NCBI RefSeq assembly: GCF_000157895.3
Contig: NC_022663.1
Location: 6,262,001 to 6,326,000, forward strand
DNA: 64,000 nt
DNA from: Mycobacterium kansasii ATCC 12478
GTDB taxonomy: Bacteria; Actinomycetota; Actinomycetes; Mycobacteriales; Mycobacteriaceae
Direction: 5' to 3'
Positions 26,779 to 35,376 of the stretch are shown here, piece after piece. Each line of letters begins with the position of its first letter. Position 1 is the stretch's first letter. Below the pieces are notes generated by a model. The model was not told the origin of the DNA. It saw only the letters and a list, made by a program, of their open reading frames with translations, and did no database searches. The translations under genes were made by a program, and so were the position numbers.

Positions 26779-27626
26779 GGATCTTCGACCCGCACATTCA
26801 TATGACGTCACGGACCACCGACGATTACGAGGCGATGTATGCCGCGGGTGTGCGTGCTGTCGTGGAGCCGGCCTTCTGGATGGGACAGCCCCGCACCTGC
26901 GCAGGATCGTTCATCGACTACTTCGACAGTCTCATCGGCTGGGAGCGTTACCGCGCGTCCCAGTTCGGTATCGCCCACAACTGCACGATCGCGCTGAATC
27001 CCAAGGAGGCCAACGACAGCCGCTGCCGGGCCGTGCTCGAGCAGATCCCGAGGTATCTTTCGAAGAGCGGTGTGGTCGCCGTCGGTGAGATCGGCTACGA
27101 CTCCATGACACCGGAGGAGACCTCGGTTTTCCAAACGCAATTGGAGATGGCCGCCGAACACGGCCTGCCCGCGCTGGTGCACACCCCGCACCGGGACAAG
27201 CTCGGGGGCACGCTGGCCAGCATCGAGCTGGTGAAGCGGGTCGGAATCGATCCGGGAATGGTGCTGCTGGACCACCTCAACGAGGTGACCATCGAGCCCG
27301 CCCGAGACAGCGGATGCTGGATGGGCTTCTCCATCTATCCGGACACCAAGATGGACGAAGCGCGGATGGTCGTCTTGATGCAGCGTTTCGGCCTCGAACG
27401 GATCATCGTCAACTCGGCCGCCGATTGGGGACGATCCGATCCGCTCAAGACGGTCAAAACCGCGGAGGCGATGCTGGCGGCCTCGTTCAGCGAAGACGAC
27501 GTCGACCGGGTGATGTGGCGCAACCCGGTCGAGTTCTACGGCCAAAGCGGGCAACTTCGCTTGTTGAGCGAAGAGCAGCAGGCGGCCTTTGCCGGCAACA
27601 CCATCAACCGCGGAGAAAAGCGCTGA
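26775..27626 (+). CDS. eboB: TatD-family metal-dependent hydrolase (EboB type)
   Basis: The 283-residue amidohydrolase-fold protein starts at GTG 26775 with the metal-binding DPHIHM (His 7 and 9), followed by the bridging Glu in VGEIGYD near 105, VHTPHRD near 136, and Asp in NSAADWGR near 214. These are the residues of TatD/amidohydrolase barrels, so it should be an active hydrolase; the substrate is not nucleic acid by necessity. It is cytosolic, overlaps the previous gene by four bases and shares TGATG with the next. Second TIM-barrel enzyme of the cluster. Confidence 0.83.
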   Translation: MRIFDPHIHMTSRTTDDYEAMYAAGVRAVVEPAFWMGQPRTCAGSFIDYFDSLIGWERYRASQFGIAHNCTIALNPKEANDSRCRAVLEQIPRYLSKSGVVAVGEIGYDSMTPEETSVFQTQLEMAAEHGLPALVHTPHRDKLGGTLASIELVKRVGIDPGMVLLDHLNEVTIEPARDSGCWMGFSIYPDTKMDEARMVVLMQRFGLERIIVNSAADWGRSDPLKTVKTAEAMLAASFSEDDVDRVMWRNPVEFYGQSGQLRLLSEEQQAAFAGNTINRGEKR

Positions 27627-28744
27627 TGCTGTCCTACTGCAGCAACGTCGTCGCTGCCGACAGTCTGCAGGCGCTGGAGCACCAACTGCTGTCGGTGTTC
27701 GCGCCGGCTCGACAACGCGCCGGTCTGGAACGCCTCGGCGTCGGCCTGTGGTTGCCGGCCGCCACCATGGCCCGGTTGGCCGCTGATCGAGCAGCGCGCA
27801 GCCGGCTGGCCGCGATTCTGGCCGACAACGGGCTTGCCGTGGTGACCATGAACGCTTTTCCCTACGGGGTCTTTCACGGCGATTCGGTGAAACATAAAGT
27901 ATACCAACCTGATTGGACCACGCCGGACCGGCTGGAATACACCCGGCACTGCGCTGAGGTGCTCAGTGACCTGCTGGCCGGCACCGAACTCGGCACCATC
28001 TCGACACTGCCGCTGGGCTGGAGCAACCCATGGGATGCCTCGGCCGACGACCGGGCCCGGCAGACGCTGGCCGCGCTCAGCGACGATCTGCGGCGCATCG
28101 AACAGGAGGCCGGGCATCGAATCAGGATGGCCATCGAACCCGAGCCCGGCTGCGTGATCGGATCATGCCGCGACGCCATCGGCTGGTTCGGCCACGGCAG
28201 CGTCGATACCCGCTACATCGGGCTGTGCCTGGACACCTGCCACCTGGCCGTGATGGGTGAGAGCCCGGCCGAGGTGGTGGCCGGCCTGGCTGACATCGGA
28301 ATCGACGTGGTGAAGATCCAGGCCTCCAACGCAATTCAGATCGACGACCTGGCCGCCGACGGTGTGGCCGAAGCCTTCGCCGAGTTCGCGGGCTCCCCTT
28401 ATCTGCATCAGGTCAACGGCATCGACGCCGACGGGCGCCAGTGGTTCCGCGACGATCTGTCGTTCGCGGACCCGTCGACACCGCGGACCGGCAGCGCCCG
28501 CGTGCACTACCACGTCCCGCTGCACCTGGCTCCGCCGGCACCGCTGAGCAATACGTCACACGTACTCGCCGACGTGATGGCGATGCTTGGTGAGGGCGCG
28601 CTACCCCAACCCGTGGACGTCGAAATCGAAACGTACACATGGGAAGTTCTTCCGTCGTCGCTGCGGATGGGCAGCTTGGCCGACGATATCGCGGCCGAAA
28701 CCCGTTGGCTGAACGATCTGTTGTGCGAATGGGACGCGGCATGA
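27626..28744 (+). CDS. eboE: Xylose-isomerase-like TIM-barrel protein (EboE type)
   Basis: The 372-residue protein (MLSYCSNVVAADSLQ...) is the EboE member: a sugar phosphate isomerase/AP-endonuclease-2 barrel. It carries MNAFPYGVFHGDSVKHKVYQPDW near 75-97, MAIEPEPGC near 171 with a metal glutamate, LCLDTCHLAVMG near 200 with Asp/His ligands, and VVKIQASNA. The GVFHG-HKVY-DW segment is diagnostic of the family rather than of ordinary isomerases. It is soluble, and its stop overlaps the last gene by four bases (ATGA). Chemistry is unassigned in all ebo clusters. Confidence 0.83.
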   Translation: MLSYCSNVVAADSLQALEHQLLSVFAPARQRAGLERLGVGLWLPAATMARLAADRAARSRLAAILADNGLAVVTMNAFPYGVFHGDSVKHKVYQPDWTTPDRLEYTRHCAEVLSDLLAGTELGTISTLPLGWSNPWDASADDRARQTLAALSDDLRRIEQEAGHRIRMAIEPEPGCVIGSCRDAIGWFGHGSVDTRYIGLCLDTCHLAVMGESPAEVVAGLADIGIDVVKIQASNAIQIDDLAADGVAEAFAEFAGSPYLHQVNGIDADGRQWFRDDLSFADPSTPRTGSARVHYHVPLHLAPPAPLSNTSHVLADVMAMLGEGALPQPVDVEIETYTWEVLPSSLRMGSLADDIAAETRWLNDLLCEWDAA

Positions 28745-30129
28745 CCCGACGAGTTCTGCTGGTCAACGTCGTCGGGCTCACCCAACCGCTGCTGCGGCAC
28801 ATGCCGAATCTCTCCGCGCTTGCCGCATCGGGCGCGATGCGACAACTGGTGCCGGTGTTCCCGGCGGTCACCTGCTCGGTGCAGTCGTCGATGGTCACCG
28901 GCCTGAAGCCCAACCAGCACGGAATCGTCGGCAACGGCTGGTATTTCCGTGACCTGGGCGAGGTACTGCTGTGGCGGCAGAGTAACAAGCTGGTTGCGGG
29001 GGAGAAGGTTTGGGAGACCGCTGCCGGGCGCTTCGACGGGTACACCTCTGCGAACGTCGGCTGGTGGTATGCGATGAACGCGAGCAACGACGTGATCGTC
29101 ACACCGCGGCCGGTGTACCACCAGGACGGCCGCAAATCGCCGGACTGCTACGTCGTGCCGTCGGATCTGCACGACATCCTGACCGACAAGCTGGGCACGT
29201 TCCCGCTGTTCCAATACTGGGGACCGACGGCCGACATCACGTCGTCGCGCTGGCTGGTGGATGCGTCGATAGAAATCCTGCAGCGGTATTCGCCGACGTT
29301 GCTCACAACGTATATCCCACACCTGGACTACGATCTTCAGCGCTACGGTCCGCAGTCACCGCAGGCCCTGACCGCCGCCGCGGACGTCGACGCGGCACTG
29401 GCCCCCCTGCTGGCGGCGGCCGCCGAGCATGACATGACGACCGTCGTGGTCTCCGAATACGGGATCGCACCGGCCAACAACCCGGTGGATATCAACCGCC
29501 GGCTCCGCCGGGAAGGGTATCTGAACGTCTACACGCAACAAGGCCGGGAATATCTGGACCCGTGGACATCACGCGCATTCGCCGTAGCCGACCATCAAGT
29601 AGCGCATATCTATGTGCGTGACGAGTCCGACATCGCCCGGGTGGCAGCTCTGGTCGCAGAGCTCGACGGAGTCGACGCCGTCCTGGATCGAAACGCCCAG
29701 CGGTCCTTGGCAATCGATCATCCGCGGGCGGGGGAGCTGGTTGCGATCGCCGAACCGGCCGCCTGGTTCACCTATTACTACTGGCTCGACGACACCAGGG
29801 CGCCGGAGTTCGCGCCGTGCGTGGACATTCATCGCAAACCCGGTTACGACCCCGCCGAGTTGCTGATGAACCCCGACGACCGGACCGTCAAAGCCAAAGC
29901 CGCCGCGGCCCTGGCCAAAAAAGCGCTCGGTCTTCGATACACCATGGGAGTCATCGCTCTTCACGGCCGGCATGTCGGCGGCACGCACGGCAGGCTGCCG
30001 GACTCCGACGAGGACACGCCCCTGATCATCACCTCATCACCAGACCTGCTGCCGGATAAGGCCGCACCCATTTCGGTCACCGCGGTGCGTGACGTGGTGC
30101 TGGACGCCCACGGCCTACGGCAACACTGA
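28741..30129 (+). CDS. eboF: Alkaline-phosphatase-superfamily phosphodiesterase (EboF type)
   Basis: The 462-residue protein belongs to the nucleotide pyrophosphatase/phosphodiesterase branch: nucleophile Thr44 in FPAVTCSVQSS, TGLKPNQHGIVGNGW, metal residues in HLDYDLQRYG and SEYGI near 240, and DHQVAHIYV. A late HGRHVGGTHGRLPDSDEDTP-type segment carries the final metal histidines. There is no clear signal peptide, so it may act in the cytosol. It is the last of six overlapping genes. Its final 15 bp overlap the 3' end of cycA on the other strand, and no terminator is visible between them. Confidence 0.84.
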   Translation: MTRRVLLVNVVGLTQPLLRHMPNLSALAASGAMRQLVPVFPAVTCSVQSSMVTGLKPNQHGIVGNGWYFRDLGEVLLWRQSNKLVAGEKVWETAAGRFDGYTSANVGWWYAMNASNDVIVTPRPVYHQDGRKSPDCYVVPSDLHDILTDKLGTFPLFQYWGPTADITSSRWLVDASIEILQRYSPTLLTTYIPHLDYDLQRYGPQSPQALTAAADVDAALAPLLAAAAEHDMTTVVVSEYGIAPANNPVDINRRLRREGYLNVYTQQGREYLDPWTSRAFAVADHQVAHIYVRDESDIARVAALVAELDGVDAVLDRNAQRSLAIDHPRAGELVAIAEPAAWFTYYYWLDDTRAPEFAPCVDIHRKPGYDPAELLMNPDDRTVKAKAAAALAKKALGLRYTMGVIALHGRHVGGTHGRLPDSDEDTPLIITSSPDLLPDKAAPISVTAVRDVVLDAHGLRQH

Positions 30130-31521
30130 GCGTTCGCCGCTGATCGGGCCGTCGGCAAAGCCGCGCACGCTCACGGCACGCCGCCGGACCATGAGCCAAC
30201 CCCCGGTGAGGGTCACGAACCAGAGCGGGACCAGCGCCAACGCAACTGCGGTTTCTGTCTTGGTGGTGAGGGTCCAGATCACGAAGGCAAAGAAGGCCAG
30301 GACCGCCCAACACATGCTGACACCGCCGGGCATCTTGTAGATGGAGCCGGCGTGCCGCCGTGGATGCCGGCGGCGGTACACGAGGTAGCTGACGACGATC
30401 GTCGTCCACACGAACATGAAGAGCAGCGACGCGACGGTGGTGATCAGTGTGAAGGCGCCGATCACCGAACCGCCCGCGTAGAGCAGCGGGATGGACGTCA
30501 GCAGCAGCGGAGCCGTGAAGACAATGGCCGACGCAGGCACCCCCCCGCGGTTGAGCCGTTGGAACACTGCCGGCGCGCTGCCCTCGTCGGCCAGGCCGAA
30601 CAGCATCCGGCCGGTGGAAAACACCCCGGAGTTCGCCGACGAGGCGGCCGCGGTGGTCACCACGAAGTTGACGACCGACGCCGCCGCGGCCAGGCCCGCC
30701 AGCGAGAACATTGTCACGAACGGGGATTGGCCGCTGGCGAAGCGCCGCCAGGGCACTACGGCAAGGATTGCCACCAGCGCGCCGACGTAGAAGATCGCCA
30801 CGCGCACCGGAACGGCGTTGATCGCCCGGGGAATGGTGCGGCGCGGGTTAGCCGTTTCGCCGGCGGCGGTGCCGACGAGTTCGACACCGATGTAGGCGAA
30901 GAACGCGATCTGGAAGCCACTGGCCAAGCCCATGAAGCCCTGGGGGAACAATCCGCCGTCGTTCCACAGGTTTTCGATCGTCGCTCGATCACCTTGCGGG
31001 GAAACGAAGTTGGTCACCACCAGGAATGCGCCCAAGAGGATCAGGCTCAGTATCGCCACGACCTTGATCAGCGCCAGCCAGAATTCCATCTCGCCGAAAT
31101 GGCCGACGCTGAACAAGTTGACCGTCAGGATGAGGCCAACGGTGAGCAGAGCCGGTAACCAGACCGGCGAGGCGGGCCACCAGAACCTGGCGTAGCCGGT
31201 GATCGCGACGAGGTCTGCGATGCCGGTGACGACCCAGGCAAACCAGTACGACCACCCCAGATAAAACGCTGCGGCGGGCCCCAACAGGTCGGCAGTGAAA
31301 TCGACGAACGACTTGTAGTTCAGGTTCGATAGCAGTAGTTCACCCATCGCCCGCAGGACGAAAAACACGAAGAACCCGATGATTGCGTACACCACCAAAA
31401 CGGCGGGTCCGGCAAGGGAGATCGTGCGTCCGGACCCCATGAACAGGCCGGTGCCTATCGCACCCCCGATCGCGATCAACTGGATGTGACGGTTGGAAAG
31501 CCTGCGCTGCAGGTGCGGCAT
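30115..31521 (-). CDS. cycA: Amino acid permease, Rv1704c (CycA) homologue
   Basis: The 468-residue APC-family transporter has about 12 membrane helices. The signature IQLIAIGGAIGTGLFMGSG (about 13-31) is the substrate-backbone-binding loop of the first helix in amino-acid:proton symporters of the GABA-permease/CycA group; members move D-serine, D-alanine and glycine. ATG 31521 has ATGAGGA upstream and a TGA in frame just before it, fixing the start. The C-terminus is shorter than that annotated for M. tuberculosis. It is convergent with the ebo-type cluster, overlapping its end by 15 bp. Confidence 0.88.
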   Translation of the reverse strand: MPHLQRRLSNRHIQLIAIGGAIGTGLFMGSGRTISLAGPAVLVVYAIIGFFVFFVLRAMGELLLSNLNYKSFVDFTADLLGPAAAFYLGWSYWFAWVVTGIADLVAITGYARFWWPASPVWLPALLTVGLILTVNLFSVGHFGEMEFWLALIKVVAILSLILLGAFLVVTNFVSPQGDRATIENLWNDGGLFPQGFMGLASGFQIAFFAYIGVELVGTAAGETANPRRTIPRAINAVPVRVAIFYVGALVAILAVVPWRRFASGQSPFVTMFSLAGLAAAASVVNFVVTTAAASSANSGVFSTGRMLFGLADEGSAPAVFQRLNRGGVPASAIVFTAPLLLTSIPLLYAGGSVIGAFTLITTVASLLFMFVWTTIVVSYLVYRRRHPRRHAGSIYKMPGGVSMCWAVLAFFAFVIWTLTTKTETAVALALVPLWFVTLTGGWLMVRRRAVSVRGFADGPISGERSVLP

Positions 31522-31572
31522 GTGGGGTCCTCATCACGTGGTGGATTGAATTGTGCACCACCGCAGCGGCGG

Positions 31573-32754
31573 TCACCCCGCAAATGGCGGTCGGGACATC
31601 ACGGTGACCCGAAACCCGTACTTGGGACCCGCACCCGCGGCGGCAGCGCCCGGGCCGGCCAGTGGCATTCCGCCCAGCAGGCTTCCCGGCGCACCGACCT
31701 CCGGCGGATTGACGATGTCGCTGGCCAATGGTGCAGCGTCCGCCACTGCCGGGCCCGGGCCCGGATTGGCTGACCAGGTGGGCGGCACCGACAACTTGCC
31801 GAGGGCGGATGCGTTGCCCAAACCGGCGGTTACCGGCCCGGCGCCGCCGAGGGCAGCAGGCGCAGCGCCTGCCGCAGCTGCGGCCGCGGCGGCCGAGGTT
31901 TCGGAGATTTCCGAGGCCGCCGGGCCGATCCAGCCGAGCGCCCGCCACGACGTGATCAGGCTGTTGCCGATACCGATGGCGAAATATGGCAGACCCACGG
32001 TGTTGTAGATGAGTTGCGATATCGGCATATACCAGTCGATGAGCCACTGCAGCCATCCCGGATTCGAGGTCAAGCCCCCAGCATTCAGTGCCGACGAGAT
32101 GGGCGATGCGAGTCCCAGCAGCATGCTCGGCAGCTCAGAAATGAGCCCCGACAACGTGTTCTGCGCCGCCCCGGCCGAGGTCGCGACGGCTTGGGTGACC
32201 GCGGCGGACTGGGTTGCGGCCGCCGCGGGGCTAGTGATGTGCGGCGGCGGGGTGTACGGGGTCAGCTGCGCCGCGCTCGCCGAGGAACCCGCATAGCTGT
32301 ACATCGCCCTGGCGTCCTGCGCCCACATCTCGGCGTACTGAGCTTCCAGCGCCGCGATCGCGGCGCCGTATTGTCCGTACACGTTTTTCGCGATGAGCGA
32401 TGCCAGCTGAGCGCGATTGGCCGCAATGAGCGGTGGGGGCACCACGGAGGCAAACGCCGTCTCGAACGCGGCCGCCGCCGCCCGCGCCTGACTTGCGGCC
32501 TGCTCGGCCTGCGCGGCGGCGGCTCGCATCCACGCCAGGTACGGTGCGACCGCCTCGATCATCAGCGTCGACGCCGGCCCCAGCCATTCTTCGGCATGCA
32601 GCGTCGTCACCACCCGCTGGTAGCCGTCGGCGGCCGAACTCAGCTCGGAAGCCAACCCGCTCCAGGCCGAGGCCGCCGCAACCAGCGGGGCTGATCCCGG
32701 TCCGGCATACAAGCGTCCGGAGTTGACCTCCGGTGGCAGCGCCCCGAAATCCAT
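31573..32754 (-). CDS. PPE family protein, SVP subfamily, PPE22 position
   Basis: The 393-residue protein begins MDFGALPPEVNSGRLYAG, the canonical PPE start, with the W-x-G motif in EEWLGPAS near 57 and AQYAEMWAQDARAMYSYAG near 138-156. A hydrophobic middle follows, then the SVPPTWS motif near 331 that defines the PPE-SVP group, and a C-terminal YGFRVTVMSRPPFAG. PPE proteins are exported by ESX-5-type systems, usually with a PE partner; none is adjacent here. Position next to cycA and before a second SVP protein matches Rv1705c (PPE22). Confidence 0.9.
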   Translation of the reverse strand: MDFGALPPEVNSGRLYAGPGSAPLVAAASAWSGLASELSSAADGYQRVVTTLHAEEWLGPASTLMIEAVAPYLAWMRAAAAQAEQAASQARAAAAAFETAFASVVPPPLIAANRAQLASLIAKNVYGQYGAAIAALEAQYAEMWAQDARAMYSYAGSSASAAQLTPYTPPPHITSPAAAATQSAAVTQAVATSAGAAQNTLSGLISELPSMLLGLASPISSALNAGGLTSNPGWLQWLIDWYMPISQLIYNTVGLPYFAIGIGNSLITSWRALGWIGPAASEISETSAAAAAAAAGAAPAALGGAGPVTAGLGNASALGKLSVPPTWSANPGPGPAVADAAPLASDIVNPPEVGAPGSLLGGMPLAGPGAAAAGAGPKYGFRVTVMSRPPFAG

Positions 32755-32806
32755 CGCTATGAGCTCCTAACGTTGTGGCGGCTCGCCATGGCGATCACTG
32801 AACCGG

Positions 32807-33907
32807 CTATCCGGCGTTCGGTGGGCGACACGTCACCCGGATTCGTGATCCATACCGGCGGCCGAAGTTGCCGCCGGCCTCGGCCGTTCTCGACCGTGCC
32901 GGTGATACGCCCGGCAGCAGGCCCGACAATTCACCGGCCCGGACGGCGGCGCGGACGCCACGAGCCGATACCGTCGCCACCTTGGCGCCTGCGGCCGAGG
33001 GCAGCGGGTCCCACCCCGGTGGCACCGACATCGGTCCGATCTTGACGGCCAGACCGGCACTGATCGCCACCGGCCCGGCGCCCACTTGCGACAAGCTCCA
33101 CCCCGCGGCGGCGCCCGGCGCGCCGGCCCCGGCCGCGGCCGCCGCAGCCGGCACTTGCGCGTTGGACCACAACATCGCTGCGGCAAACTGCAGACCATTC
33201 AGGGTCAGCCCGCCGGCGTCGTAAATGAACCCCTCGGAGATGGCCAAGGCGTCCAGAATCGTTGTCCAGTACTCGAGCACGGTGTCCCATGGAATCGACG
33301 CCGGGTAGGGGTTGGTCACCTTCGGTGGCGGGGTGAACGGCGTCAATACCGAGGCGACCGCCGCGGCGGCGGCGTATTCGTGCATGGCGGTGGCGTCTTG
33401 AACCCACATCTCGGCGTAGTGAGCCTCGGCGGTCGCGATCGCCGGGGTGTTTTGCCCGAACCAGTTGGTCGCGACGAGTGTCATCAATAAAGCCCTGTTG
33501 GCCACGATCACCGGCGGCGGCACTGTCAGCGCGAACGCCAACTCAAAGGCAGCAGCGGCCGCGCTGGCCTGAATTGCGGCCTGCTCGGCAAGCGCCGCCG
33601 TGGTACTCAGCCAACTGACAAACGGCAGAACGGAAGCCACCATCGCATCGGCCGCCGGCCCGCGCCAGGGCAGGCCGGTCAGCTCGAGGATCAGCGAGCT
33701 GTAGGCAGTAGCCGCAGTCTCCAGGTCATCCGCCAGGCGGCCCCACGCCGCCGCGGCGGCCATCAGCGGCCCCGATCCGGGGCCGCTGTACATACGCCCG
33801 GAATTGATCTCGGGCGGCAATGCCGTGAAGTCGGACAGCAGGCCGGGGCGGATGCCGCCGGCCACCAGCGGACTGCCGACAACAGGCAAGATCTGCACGC
33901 CGGGCAC
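32807..33907 (-). CDS. PPE family protein, SVP subfamily, PPE23 position
   Basis: The 366-residue protein has an unusual leader of about 25 residues (MPGVQILPVVGSPLVAGG) before the PPE core LSDFTALPPEINSGRMYSGPG. The core has PWRGPAAD, NWFGQNTPAIA, AHYAEMWVQDA, and SVPPGWD near 302. Its end YGSRIRVTCRPPNAG parallels PPE22, showing the two arose by duplication. GTG 33907 is the only plausible start because no start codon lies between it and the core in the usual position; GGTAGGG precedes it. Position matches Rv1706c (PPE23). Confidence 0.85.
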   Translation of the reverse strand: MPGVQILPVVGSPLVAGGIRPGLLSDFTALPPEINSGRMYSGPGSGPLMAAAAAWGRLADDLETAATAYSSLILELTGLPWRGPAADAMVASVLPFVSWLSTTAALAEQAAIQASAAAAAFELAFALTVPPPVIVANRALLMTLVATNWFGQNTPAIATAEAHYAEMWVQDATAMHEYAAAAAVASVLTPFTPPPKVTNPYPASIPWDTVLEYWTTILDALAISEGFIYDAGGLTLNGLQFAAAMLWSNAQVPAAAAAAGAGAPGAAAGWSLSQVGAGPVAISAGLAVKIGPMSVPPGWDPLPSAAGAKVATVSARGVRAAVRAGELSGLLPGVSPARSRTAEAGGNFGRRYGSRIRVTCRPPNAG

Positions 33908-34264
33908 GCCCTACCGTCCCATCGCGATGGCCGATGCCCCACCGCCGACCCCGGCTGAGCTTGGGCAAGCAACGTGACCAGAGCAATCAACGTTGTTGGC
34001 ACAGAAATTGACGGTCATCGACACCACCTAGCGATTGGGACTGACGCGGCCGGTCGCGACATCGATGTCGGCAAGATGTCGGCAATCAGTGCATTAGTTT
34101 GTATCCGCCGTCCCTGCGGCGCGGAGGTCGAAATGAAATTACCGCTTTGTTAAACCCCCGGTAGGAGTAGTTAACGAAGATAAAATCACCGCTCGTCTAA
34201 TGTCTGACCCGCGCGCCGGTTCGGCAATTAGCGCCGGTAGCGACCTCTCAGACTTGCCTAGACT
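33908..34264. other. AT-richer intergenic region between PPE23 and the Coq4-like gene
   Basis: No gene is seen in these 357 bp. The segment is clearly less GC-rich than its surroundings and should contain the PPE23 promoter. GATGTCGGCAA is repeated in tandem at 34064-34074 and 34075-34085. Confidence 0.6.
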
Positions 34265-35281
34265 TCACAAGACTTCTTGATAGGTGCCGCCCGCAACGGC
34301 CGGCGCCGATTGCGGTGGAATCGCCAACCGCTCGCGAAGCTCCGCCACTGGTACCTCGGCGTAGCGTCGCCAGTCCCAACTCCCGTAGGTGAGGTCAGCT
34401 TTGCACTCGAGGCCGCGCCGAAAAGCATCCATATAGCCGGCGGGATCTAATGATCCGGTCAGCGCCTCGGACCGAAAGTCAATTTTTATGCCGGCCTGAA
34501 ACTGCAGGAGCACCAGCAGCAGCGGTGCAAATGGGTTGCGGGCCTTATATCCGACCGTGAACGCTCCGGCAAGAATTTCACCGGCAGGCTCCGTCGAATA
34601 CGCGGACAAGACGTGAGCCACGTCATGCGAAACAATGAACTCGCCCGTGGTGCCTTTCTCACCCGGAAACCTCAGGCTGTTCCGCACATAGTGGGCCCAC
34701 AGTTCGCGTCCGAGCAGGCCCGGTTCGAGAAGACCCAGCTTGTGATAGGACGCGGCCAGCACCGGGTCGGTCGAAAGCCCGAGATAACCGGACATGTTGT
34801 CCCAGAAGCCCTTCAGAACCTGGATACGAGATGTGCCGTGGCTGCTCATGAGCTTTGCCCTGATTCGCATGGCCCCGATGAATTCGCGTCCGCGGGCAAT
34901 GTCGAGTAGGTCATCGAGGAACCCCTCATGGCAACCCAGCGTCCTCGCGACCTTCCGGCTCGCCTCGACTCTCGGCAGCTGCACTCTGCCGTGCGCGAAA
35001 ATCGCAGCGGTCATCAGGAACAACGCGCAGCGTTTCGCGACGTCGGATTCGAGCCCGGCCGATATTTCGTCGGCCGGTCGCTCGGCAACCTTTCTCCAGT
35101 CGATGTCGTCATCGGCCAGATACCTGCTTGCGGCTTCCAGGAGGCTCTCATCGGTTACTGAGAGCCCGTTGGACTTGGCAACACCGGCCATTGCCGCAAT
35201 GCCGATTTCCACGTCGCGCTTCGTCGGCAACCGTTGCGGATTTTCGCTGGCGATGTGCGACGGTCCTTCCCGCGAAGTCAT
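34265..35281 (-). CDS. Coq4-like protein with N-terminal TerB-like helical region
   Basis: The 338-residue protein has an N-terminal all-helical part (KRDVEIGIAAMAGVAKSNG, FLMTAAIFAHGRVQL) reminiscent of TerB-like domains. The C-terminal half carries the COQ4 metal motif H-D-x-x-H-x11-E: HDVAHV, then Glu in PAGEILAG, preceded by LRFPGEKGTTGEFIVS. COQ4 proteins act in ubiquinone biosynthesis, but mycobacteria make menaquinone, so another isoprenoid or lipid-like substrate is likely. It replaces Rv1707 at this position. ATG 35281 is the only good start. The family assignment is by motif only. Confidence 0.6.
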   Translation of the reverse strand: MTSREGPSHIASENPQRLPTKRDVEIGIAAMAGVAKSNGLSVTDESLLEAASRYLADDDIDWRKVAERPADEISAGLESDVAKRCALFLMTAAIFAHGRVQLPRVEASRKVARTLGCHEGFLDDLLDIARGREFIGAMRIRAKLMSSHGTSRIQVLKGFWDNMSGYLGLSTDPVLAASYHKLGLLEPGLLGRELWAHYVRNSLRFPGEKGTTGEFIVSHDVAHVLSAYSTEPAGEILAGAFTVGYKARNPFAPLLLVLLQFQAGIKIDFRSEALTGSLDPAGYMDAFRRGLECKADLTYGSWDWRRYAEVPVAELRERLAIPPQSAPAVAGGTYQEVL

Positions 35282-35376
35282 CGTGCAAGCATATCCACCA
35301 GGCGCGGTGTTCGGGGCGCTGGCGCCCGGCGGGGCTGGTTCACCCGGGTGCCGGCGGCATTCGACGAAGGGGCAGG

